5,059 bases of DNA from Acidobacteriota bacterium. GTDB taxonomy: Bacteria > Acidobacteriota > Thermoanaerobaculia > Multivoradales > JAHEKO01. The stretch covers positions 1 to 5,059 of the forward strand of contig JAPUJD010000023.1 of assembly GCA_027296385.1 (NCBI GenBank). The letters are read 5' to 3'. The translations under genes were made by a program, and so were the position numbers. This document shows positions 1 to 5,059 of this stretch, piece after piece. The notes under the pieces are model-generated. The model was given only the letters and a program-made list of their open reading frames with translations. It made no database searches and was not told the DNA's origin. How positions within the stretch are numbered: the stretch's first letter is position 1; each line of letters starts with the position of its first letter.

Positions 1-1
1 C

Positions 2-193
2 TTCCCGGGCGCCGGCTCGGAGCTCTACCGCGGGCTCGGCAGCGTCGTCGTCGGGGGACTGGTGATCTCGACCGTCTTCACCCTCTTTCTGGTGCCCGCC
101 CTCTTGAGCCTCGTCCTCGACGCCCGCGTCGCGCTGACCGCGCGTCTGCGCAGCCTGCGCCACGCCGACGAGAAGCCTGTGCCGGTCGCCTGA
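2..193 (+). CDS. RND family efflux transporter, C-terminal fragment (5' end outside window)
   Basis: This is the last 63 codons of an inner-membrane pump of the resistance-nodulation-division (AcrB/MexB-like) superfamily, which drives export by proton antiport through a tripartite complex. The frame is open from the window edge to the TGA at 191-193. The peptide shows the hallmark end of the last transmembrane helix: a Gly-rich run (GLGSVVVGGLVIST) followed by 'LFLVPALLSL', the counterpart of the 'VVPALYSL' end of known RND pumps. A short Arg/Leu-rich cytoplasmic tail ends in KPVPVA. The substrate and subclass (drug-type HAE or metal-type HME) cannot be told from so short a piece. The gene converges on the phosphatase gene, with 58 bases between the two stop codons. 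I am sure of the family and unsure of anything finer. Confidence 0.85.
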   Translation, partial: FPGAGSELYRGLGSVVVGGLVISTVFTLFLVPALLSLVLDARVALTARLRSLRHADEKPVPVA

Positions 194-202
194 CCACCGT
201 CA

Positions 203-249
203 GGCCGCCGCATAGCAGGCGGCGGGCCCCACCACGAGCCTCTGCTCGT
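203..249. terminator. Two hairpins between convergent stop codons, possible bidirectional terminator
   Basis: The 58-base gap between the RND stop and the phosphatase stop holds two inverted repeats. In the first, GGCC (203-206) plus GCCG (207-210) pairs with CGGC (220-223) plus GGCC (225-228), leaving one bulged G at 224 and a 9-base loop. In the second, ACGAG (234-238) pairs with CTCGT (245-249) across a 6-base loop. The position is right for terminating both genes, but no T-run follows the stems on either strand, so these are not canonical intrinsic terminators. The right half of the first hairpin is also one copy of the dispersed 21-base repeat. Confidence 0.35.
210..230 (+). repeat. 21-base direct repeat, copy A
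   Basis: The sequence reads GCATAGCAGGCGGC, then G, then GGCCCC. It matches copy B at 2413-2433 at 20 of 21 positions in the same orientation. It starts 17 bases after the RND stop codon. The bases to its left (GGCCGCC) allow a hairpin here that copy B cannot form. I do not recognise the element. Confidence 0.6.
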
Positions 250-251
250 AG

Positions 252-2201
252 TCATTCAATGTATCCGAGAGCCCGCAAGCGTTCGACCGCTTCTCGCGAG
301 TCGAGTTGATGCTCAGTCGAGCTGCCTCGGGCCAGGCCGTACGAGGCCACCTTTCGATTCGAGTAATCGGCGAGGATCTCGTCTTTAACGATGTCGCGCC
401 GCACTTCACCCCGGGCGTCCTCGGGGATGGCCAGGCCGGACAACGCCATGAGTGTCGAGAAGACATCGTAGATGTCCGCATCTCGGACTTCGCTACCGGC
501 CTTGATCGCTTCTCCCAGCGCGAATATCACCCCTTCCGGCGCGTGCATGGCATATCCATCGGGCGTCACGGCGAAACCGTGATCGGACGCTATGATCACG
601 TTCACCTCAGGGCCGGCTTCAGCGATGAGTTGGGCGAGCAATTCGTCCGTGAACTGATAGTAGCGTCTGACCACATCAGCGTATTTCCCGGCTCTCGGTT
701 CGACGTCCAAGGGCGTGCCGTATTCCAGAGCGCCGTGTGACACGATATCGACGCCGCGAAGGTAGGCGGCGATGAAGTCGAGGTCGGGATCGTTGGACAA
801 CAGATGACGGGTGAGATTAAAGACCGTCTTGTCCTGGGCCATCATGAAGAGAAACTCCGTCTCGATGGCATAGCTTGCCGCCAGGAAGCCGGCCGTGCGA
901 CCGTGCTGCTCCTGGAGACTCCGCATTCGGGCAATCTCAGCATCTGAGACATCCATGAATTGGCGGATTTCGTAATCGCTGATGTCACTGGCAGAGACGC
1001 GAAGTCGATCAAATTCCTCGAAGCGCGAAGACGGATGCACCGTGTGGAATCGCGAGTTGCTGGCGATGGAATCGTCTTTCGGATTCTGCGGATTCTGATA
1101 GGCGTCGTAGTAGAAGGCATCGCTGATCACGAGGGCGTCGCTCTGGTCCGGTGGCCAGCTCGCCCACCAGGCGATGCTGGCCGCTTGGCCTCCGGCACCT
1201 TCAACGATGTCCCAGAGACGCGGTCGACGGCAGTTCTGTGAGGAGATCGGCTCCAGCCGAAGCAACCCGGTGCCGCGGATGGCATCGAGTAGCCGATTGA
1301 GTAGGGAATTTGGTGTGCCCCGCTTTGCCCGCGGCCGCGGGCCACTGCCGGCGCCTCTCGCCGCGGGTCGGAGACTGATGTCGTGGATCAGCGGTTGGCT
1401 CACGCCGGCGAGACGATAGGCGACGAACCGGGTCACACCGTGCTTGCTCGGTTCCACGCCGGTGACCATGCTGTTCCAGATCAGCGGCGACTGCATCGGT
1501 GAGATGGAGTGAAGGGGGCCGGCCGCTCCCTCGACCATCAAGCGCGATAGTGTAGGAAGCTCGTCTCGAGCCACCATGGCCTGAGCGATTTCCCAGGAGA
1601 GTCCATCGACGCCAATGAACAGGGTCTTTCGATCACTGACGCTCTGGCCCTTCAAGGCATCGACGAATTGCGCCTGGCCTTCTTTCAGCTCGCGACCAAT
1701 CTTCCTGCCCTGATAGAACGCGGATCCACCATGGATGAGCGTCACTAGCGCGAACGATGCGGCGACGATCGCAGGTCGCGTGGCAGCAGCAAGCGCCCTC
1801 CTGTACCTGCCGAAGAACGCACGTCCCACGAGAAAGCTCCCAAGCGCAGCAAGGCCGCATCCAATCCGGACCAGCGAGGGCTCGTGCGTCACCATCACGC
1901 CGACACGAGCGCCTAGAGCGGCGATCATGAGGGCGGAAAGGAGTGCCAAGACGTCGGCGACGGCTTGACCTGGCTTGCCCTGGTTAGCGGAGGTCTGCTT
2001 CAACAGGAGCGCTACGATTTTTCCGAGGACGTGGGCTCCCATCGCAACACCGGCGCCGATGACAATGGAAACCAGGGCAGCGAGAGCACCGAGTACAAAC
2101 CGATCGGAAGTTCCCAGTACGTTGACCGAAGCAATCCAGGACGCGACGGCGAGGCCAAGAGCCGTGAACAGAATCGCCCCTGCCGACGCGGCGCGGAGCA
2201 T
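252..2201 (-). CDS. Membrane-anchored alkaline-phosphatase-superfamily phosphodiesterase (type I phosphodiesterase / nucleotide pyrophosphatase-like)
   Basis: This 649-residue protein probably hydrolyses phosphate mono- or diesters outside the cytoplasm with two metal ions; the substrate is unknown. Five hydrophobic segments lie near residues 8-28, 35-60, 82-104, 112-130 and 143-160. Lys/Arg-rich loops after segments 2 and 4 (KIVALLLKQ, GRYRR) put the catalytic domain on the periplasmic side. The domain (about 193-600) has the superfamily's metal and nucleophile motifs in order: D199 in FIGVDGLSW, the likely nucleophile S238 in MQSPLIWNSMVTG followed by PSKHGV, D485 and H489 in GVDIVSHG, D540-H541 in ASDHGF, and H553 in MHAPEGV. 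The tail RLRALGYIE is typical of bacterial members. The ATG directly follows an in-frame TAG, so no longer reading is possible, and no clear Shine-Dalgarno is visible. A basic Gly/Arg/Pro stretch (about 278-300) looks like an insertion. The gene has no evident operon partner. A sulfatase or phosphotransferase role is less likely, but specificity is open. Confidence 0.88.
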   Translation of the reverse strand: MLRAASAGAILFTALGLAVASWIASVNVLGTSDRFVLGALAALVSIVIGAGVAMGAHVLGKIVALLLKQTSANQGKPGQAVADVLALLSALMIAALGARVGVMVTHEPSLVRIGCGLAALGSFLVGRAFFGRYRRALAAATRPAIVAASFALVTLIHGGSAFYQGRKIGRELKEGQAQFVDALKGQSVSDRKTLFIGVDGLSWEIAQAMVARDELPTLSRLMVEGAAGPLHSISPMQSPLIWNSMVTGVEPSKHGVTRFVAYRLAGVSQPLIHDISLRPAARGAGSGPRPRAKRGTPNSLLNRLLDAIRGTGLLRLEPISSQNCRRPRLWDIVEGAGGQAASIAWWASWPPDQSDALVISDAFYYDAYQNPQNPKDDSIASNSRFHTVHPSSRFEEFDRLRVSASDISDYEIRQFMDVSDAEIARMRSLQEQHGRTAGFLAASYAIETEFLFMMAQDKTVFNLTRHLLSNDPDLDFIAAYLRGVDIVSHGALEYGTPLDVEPRAGKYADVVRRYYQFTDELLAQLIAEAGPEVNVIIASDHGFAVTPDGYAMHAPEGVIFALGEAIKAGSEVRDADIYDVFSTLMALSGLAIPEDARGEVRRDIVKDEILADYSNRKVASYGLARGSSTEHQLDSREAVERLRALGYIE

Positions 2202-2225
2202 CTAAGTGTAGACGGTTCTTGTCAT
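2202..2225 (-). other. Seven-codon mini-ORF abutting the phosphatase start
   Basis: On the minus strand an ATG at 2225-2223 opens a frame reading MTRTVYT. It ends in a TAG that touches the ATG of the phosphatase gene, in the same frame. Such a layout could allow leader-type coupling, but there is no Shine-Dalgarno before this ATG and a chance stop upstream of a gene looks just like this. It mainly shows that the phosphatase cannot start further upstream. Confidence 0.15.
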
Positions 2226-2256
2226 GAATCTGACGGCTGCACGATAGGAAACATCA

Positions 2257-2281
2257 GGGCCCCTCGACGGAGGACGGGCCC
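2257..2281. promoter_or_regulatory. GC-rich hairpin upstream of the phosphatase gene
   Basis: GGGCC (2257-2261) pairs with GGCCC (2277-2281), and CCTC (2262-2265) pairs with GAGG (2270-2273) across a GACG tetraloop; ACG at 2274-2276 bulges on one side. It sits about 55-80 bases before the phosphatase start and could fall in its 5' leader or act as an operator. No T-run follows on either strand, so a simple intrinsic terminator is unlikely. Confidence 0.3.
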
Positions 2282-2412
2282 GGTTCGACTCTAGGCTTGA
2301 TAGGGCGTTGGTGCATGGATCGCAGGTTTGAGGCAATCCGGTATCACAGGTCCCCGCGAAGTGCGGGCTGGGTGGACGGAGCGTGCGACGAGGCCCTCTT
2401 CCCGTTCGTGCA

Positions 2413-2433
2413 GCATAGCAGGCGGCAGGCCCC
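2413..2433 (+). repeat. 21-base direct repeat, copy B
   Basis: The sequence reads GCATAGCAGGCGGC, then A, then GGCCCC, and differs from copy A (210-230) only at the fifteenth base. Flanking bases do not align between the copies. The two copies bracket about 2.2 kb containing only the phosphatase gene and part of its upstream region. Confidence 0.6.
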
Positions 2434-2520
2434 GCTTCGATGGGTCGTCCGGAGCTCGTCGAGGGCTGGTGGCAAAAAGCCAGCGGTCGATCATCTCCGT
2501 CGAGGCGAATAGAATCGAGT

Positions 2521-2556
2521 GCGGTGTCGTAGGATGATCAGGAGCTACGACTCCGC
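2521..2556. promoter_or_regulatory. 36-base near-perfect inverted repeat upstream of lemA
   Basis: The arms are GCGGTGTCGTAG (2521-2532) and CTACGACTCCGC (2545-2556). They pair over 12 positions with a single T-T mismatch, around a 12-base spacer. The element lies 72 bases before the lemA start. It may be a repressor or activator operator, a stable 5'-leader hairpin, or the stem of a terminator protecting lemA from upstream transcription; the last is weaker because no T-run follows. The symmetry is seen directly, the role is inferred. Confidence 0.45.
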
Positions 2557-2614
2557 CGTTCCGAAGCCAGTGCCTAGGCCAGCGCTGCCTCCATGTAGCA
2601 TGTCACGGCCCCAG

Positions 2615-2620
2615 AAGGAG
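2615..2620 (+). promoter_or_regulatory. Strong ribosome binding site of lemA
   Basis: AAGGAG lies 8 bases before the ATG at 2629. This settles the lemA start over the in-frame ATG two codons downstream. It contrasts with the phosphatase and the M48 protease, which lack a comparable site. Confidence 0.85.
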
Positions 2621-2628
2621 ACTCTGCG

Positions 2629-3219
2629 ATGTTCATGATCCTCGGCTTGCTGGTCCTCGTCTTCATCCTGGTAGCGATGGTGGTCGGCGTCTACAACCGC
2701 CTCGTGCGGCTGCGCAACCGCTACAAGAACGCTTTCGCCCAGATCGACGTTCAGCTCAAACGGCGCTACGACCTGATTCCCAACCTGGTCGAGACCGCCA
2801 AGGGCTACATGAAGCATGAGCGCGAGACCCTGGAAGCCGTCATTCAGGCGCGAAATCACGCCAGCTCCGCAGCTTCGGCTGCGGCCGCCAACCCCGGCGA
2901 CCCGGAGACCATGCAGGGCCTGATTGGGGCCGAGACCGCTCTGACTGGCACCCTCGGGCGTCTCTTTGCGCTAGCCGAGGCCTACCCCGACCTGAAAGCG
3001 AACCAGAATATGGCGCAACTGATGGAGGAGTTGACCTCGACCGAGAACAAGATCGGCTTCTCGCGCCAGGCGTTCAATGATTCGGTCACTACCTACAACA
3101 CCGCTATCCAGGTCTTTCCCGCCGTCCTTCTGGCCGGAATGTTCTCGTTCAACGAGGCGGATCTGTTCGAGATCGAGGAGCCCACCGAGCGCGAACCCGT
3201 GAAGGTCTCCTTCAGTTGA
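2629..3219 (+). CDS. lemA: LemA family protein
   Basis: This 196-residue protein belongs to the LemA family, small membrane-anchored helical-bundle proteins whose molecular function is still poorly defined. One N-terminal membrane segment (residues 2-22) carries the signal-anchor. The family core follows: a coiled region with NRYKNAFAQIDVQLKRRYDL, then IPNLVETAKGYMKHE at about 49-63. An Ala-rich helix follows near 80-87, and the ENKIGFSRQAFNDSVTTYN region lies near 138-156. The C-terminal signature FPAVLLAGMF...FEIEEP...VKVSF closes it. Length and motif order are normal for the family, with no sign of damage. Start choice rests on the AAGGAG 8 bases upstream. The M48 protease gene follows after 52 bases on the same strand, the usual company of lemA in many bacteria, so the two are probably cotranscribed and may work together at the membrane. 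A 36-base inverted repeat upstream may control the operon. Confidence 0.95.
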   Translation: MFMILGLLVLVFILVAMVVGVYNRLVRLRNRYKNAFAQIDVQLKRRYDLIPNLVETAKGYMKHERETLEAVIQARNHASSAASAAAANPGDPETMQGLIGAETALTGTLGRLFALAEAYPDLKANQNMAQLMEELTSTENKIGFSRQAFNDSVTTYNTAIQVFPAVLLAGMFSFNEADLFEIEEPTEREPVKVSFS

Positions 3220-3271
3220 GGTCCGACCTCGCCTGATCCGGCATCGGCCGTGGCAACCGGGACTTGCAGTG

Positions 3272-5059
3272 ATGGATTTCTTCGACCGCCAAGACGCCGC
3301 CCGCCGCAACACCCGGAGACTCGTCGTTCTCTTCGGGCTGGCGGTGGTCTTGATCGTCCTGGCGGTGAATGTAGCGGCGCGGCTGATCTTCGTCGGGGCC
3401 TCGACCCGAATCGAGTTGGAGGGCCCCGACGGATGGCTTCATCCGCAGCTCGCGGTGGCCGTTACGGTGGCGACGCTGGCCCTGATCCTGATCGGGAGTC
3501 TCTACAAGATGGCCGCGTTGCGCGAAGGCGGCGCCGCGGTCGCGCGCATGATGGGTGCGCGACCGGTCGACTCGAACACCGAGAACGCCGGGGAGAGGCG
3601 CCTCCTCAACGTCGTCGAAGAGATGGCCATCGCCTCCGGGGCGCCGGTACCCGAGGTCTACGTACTCGATGGGGAGCAGGCGATCAACGCCTTCGCCGCC
3701 GGCATGACGCCGGCGGATGCTGTGGTGGCGGTGTCGGCCGGCTGTCTCGAGCAACTCTCCCGCGACGAGCTGCAGGGCGTCGTCGCGCACGAGCTCAGCC
3801 ATATCGTGAACGGCGACATGCGTCTCAACCTGCGCCTGATGGGGATTCTTCACGGAATCCTGGTGATCGCCCTGGTCGGCTACTGGCTGCTCTATTCGAT
3901 GCGTTTCTCGGCGCTCGGCGGACGCAGAAAGGAAGGCGGCGGTTTGCAGCTCGCCCTGCTCCTATTCGCTGGTGTGCTCCTGGCCGTGGGATGGATCGGA
4001 GTCTTCTTCGGGCGTCTGATCAAGAGCGGCGTTTCGCGGCAGCGCGAGTTCCTCGCCGATTCCGCCGGCGCTCAGTTCACCCGCAACCCGTCGGGCCTGG
4101 CCGGCGCCCTCAAGAAGATCGGTGGATTCGTGGCTGGATCCCGCCTGAAGAGCAAGAACGCAGAGCAGGCCAGCCATCTCTTCTTCGCCAACGGATTGCG
4201 CAGCGGACTCCTCGGGCTGCTGGCCACCCATCCGCCACTGAGCGAGCGCATTCTCCGACTCGAGCCCGGCTGGAGTGGCGACTTCCCTTCGCTCGAAGGC
4301 AGAGCTCCTGAAGGAGCAACAGCTCGAGCTCCCGCAGCCGGACCGCCAGGTGCTGTCGCGCCCGCCGCTGCTGCGGCGCTCTCGTCGCTCTCCAGTGCCG
4401 AACCGGAGCCTCCTCCGGTCGCACACGAGGCCGCCCGGTTTCTCGATTCCGTCGGTAATCCGAGCGCCGCGCACTTGGCCTACAGCCGCGAGGTCGTGGC
4501 CGGTCTGCCGGCGGTTTTGCTGGCCCATGCGAAGGAGCCTTCGACCGCGCGCTGCGTCATCTTCGGTCTGCTTCTCGATCGCTCGCCCGCGGAGCGAGAA
4601 CAGCAGCTCGAGGAGCTCTCGAAGACCGTCGACCAGTTGACGGTACGCCAGACGCTCGATCTCGCTCTCCACGTCGACACAGTTCCGATCGAAGGGCGTT
4701 TGCCGCTGATCGATCTCACCCTCATCGCTCTGCGTCGCTTGTCGCAGTCTCAATACGACACGTTTGCCATTGCGGTCGACAGGTTGATCGAGGCCGACGA
4801 CAAAGTCAGCCTCTTCGAGCTCACTCTGCGTCTGATCCTGCTGCGCAATCTCGGACCCACGTTCGGACGCCGGCCGCGACCGCCGGGAAGCGGCATCGGT
4901 CGCCAGAAGCTGGCCGGCCAGAGCTCCGTCCTTCTCTCGGTGCTGGCACACGCCGGCGGCGCCGACGCGAAACAGTCGTTCGCCGTCGGAGCCCGCATCC
5001 TGGGTCTCCAGCTCCGTTTCTTCGACCGCGATGCCGCCAGGGTGACGGCCGCAGAAGAC
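3272..5059 (+). CDS. HtpX-like M48 family zinc metalloprotease with long C-terminal extension (3' end outside window)
   Basis: An open frame of 596 codons runs from the ATG at 3272 to the window end without a stop. It encodes an integral-membrane M48 (HtpX/Ste24-type) peptidase that likely cleaves misfolded or other membrane proteins at the cytoplasmic face. Membrane segments lie near residues 17-40, 59-80, 186-208 and 227-250. Catalytic features are INAFAAG (138-144), the zinc site HELSH (H173, E174, H177; bases 3788-3802), the third ligand E259 in SRQREFLAD, and ATHPPLSERI (318-327). An Ala/Pro-rich linker (about 345-383) leads to a helical extension of more than 200 residues. Its LIEADDKVSLFE segment (505-516) resembles the acidic motif of TerB-like helical domains; this is inference. 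HtpX proper is about 290 residues, so this is a long variant. The start has no clear Shine-Dalgarno and a GTG sits directly before the ATG, so the exact start is less sure than the gene. It is probably in an operon with lemA. GC is higher than in the phosphatase gene. Confidence 0.93.
   Translation, partial: MDFFDRQDAARRNTRRLVVLFGLAVVLIVLAVNVAARLIFVGASTRIELEGPDGWLHPQLAVAVTVATLALILIGSLYKMAALREGGAAVARMMGARPVDSNTENAGERRLLNVVEEMAIASGAPVPEVYVLDGEQAINAFAAGMTPADAVVAVSAGCLEQLSRDELQGVVAHELSHIVNGDMRLNLRLMGILHGILVIALVGYWLLYSMRFSALGGRRKEGGGLQLALLLFAGVLLAVGWIGVFFGRLIKSGVSRQREFLADSAGAQFTRNPSGLAGALKKIGGFVAGSRLKSKNAEQASHLFFANGLRSGLLGLLATHPPLSERILRLEPGWSGDFPSLEGRAPEGATARAPAAGPPGAVAPAAAAALSSLSSAEPEPPPVAHEAARFLDSVGNPSAAHLAYSREVVAGLPAVLLAHAKEPSTARCVIFGLLLDRSPAEREQQLEELSKTVDQLTVRQTLDLALHVDTVPIEGRLPLIDLTLIALRRLSQSQYDTFAIAVDRLIEADDKVSLFELTLRLILLRNLGPTFGRRPRPPGSGIGRQKLAGQSSVLLSVLAHAGGADAKQSFAVGARILGLQLRFFDRDAARVTAAED

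Larger units (their letters stand above)
2202..2628. other. Divergent intergenic region (427 bases) rich in inverted repeats, no convincing gene
   Basis: This region separates the divergent phosphatase and lemA genes and must hold the promoters of both. I see no clear -35/-10 pair for either. Frames of 67-71 codons exist on both strands, for example minus 2291-2494. None has a recognisable protein, a ribosome site or strong third-position bias. Inverted repeats lie at 2257-2281, 2353-2367, 2465-2484 and 2521-2556, and an 11-base long-range pair joins 2262-2272 with 2495-2505. Copy B of the 21-base repeat is also here (2413-2433). The region could be regulatory, a structured RNA, or the decayed remains of a mobile or repeated element. 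Confidence 0.6.

Noticed and set aside
306..740. Plus-strand frame of 144 codons antisense to the phosphatase 3' end
   Set aside because: It is antisense to the conserved DHG and HAPEG motif region and has no independent signature.
2291..2494. Minus-strand frame of 67 codons in the divergent intergenic region
   Set aside because: It matches no family I know, has only weak third-position GC bias, and overlaps repeat copy B and hairpins. It could be a remnant, but I cannot support it as a gene.
2510..2515. TAGAAT as a -10 box for lemA
   Set aside because: The hexamer at 17-base spacing (TCGATC) matches the -35 consensus at only 3 of 6 positions, so the promoter call would be guesswork.
3212..3853. 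Minus-strand frame of 213 codons opposite the M48 5' half
   Set aside because: It is a His/Asp/Arg-rich shadow of a real gene on the other strand.
3250..4311. Plus-strand frame of 353 codons beginning MATGTCSD
   Set aside because: It overlaps the M48 gene in another frame and is Arg/Gly/Pro-rich with no recognisable motif. The M48 frame carries HELSH, the third zinc ligand and four membrane segments.
4302..4316. GCTCC-TGAA-GGAGC hairpin and internal AAGGAG in the M48 linker
   Set aside because: It falls in a low-complexity Ala/Pro coding stretch and no start codon follows at proper spacing, so chance is the simplest reading.
3962..4951. Minus-strand frame of 329 codons antisense to the M48 gene
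   Set aside because: It is a shadow of the high-GC coding frame opposite. It is rich in Arg, Glu and Gln with no family signature or ribosome site.
1..5059. CRISPR array, tRNA, rRNA, transposase or toxin-antitoxin genes
   Set aside because: Both strands were read for these. No regularly spaced repeats, tRNA-like cloverleaf or transposase motif was seen.

Overview
The window is a 5.06 kb stretch of GC-rich DNA (about 55-72% GC in the 60-base lines I counted by hand). It carries four protein genes, two cut by the window edges, and no RNA gene, insertion sequence or CRISPR array that I can see. The fragment of an RND (AcrB-type) efflux pump points to a Gram-negative, double-membrane bacterium. 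A phosphodiesterase ending in an 'LRALGYIE'-type tail and a LemA plus long M48 protease pair fit Proteobacteria, Acidobacteriota or myxobacteria-like lineages. I cannot place it more precisely.

Layout. (1) Positions 2-193 (+) hold the last 63 codons of an RND transporter. (2) Positions 252-2201 (-) hold a complete 649-residue membrane-anchored alkaline-phosphatase-superfamily enzyme, convergent with the RND gene. It has five predicted membrane segments followed by a type I phosphodiesterase/nucleotide pyrophosphatase-like domain with all expected metal ligands and a Ser nucleophile. (3) Positions 2202-2628 form a 427-base divergent intergenic region with no convincing gene but several inverted repeats, and one copy of a 21-base repeat whose other copy lies at the RND/phosphatase junction. 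(4) Positions 2629-3219 (+) encode LemA. (5) From 3272 to the window end (+) runs an HtpX-like M48 zinc metalloprotease with a long helical C-terminal extension, 596 codons without a stop.

How the genes relate. lemA and the M48 gene lie 52 bases apart on one strand and are very probably one operon. LemA next to an M48 membrane protease is a recurring bacterial pair, presumably acting in envelope or membrane-protein quality control. The phosphatase gene is transcribed away from this operon, and nothing ties it functionally to either neighbour. Its lower GC and the direct repeat on each side suggest it may be a separately acquired unit.

I see no clear new multi-gene system. The parts most worth a second look are the repeat pair bracketing the phosphatase gene, the hairpin-rich divergent intergenic region (including a 36-base near-palindrome upstream of lemA), and the C-terminal extension of the protease.
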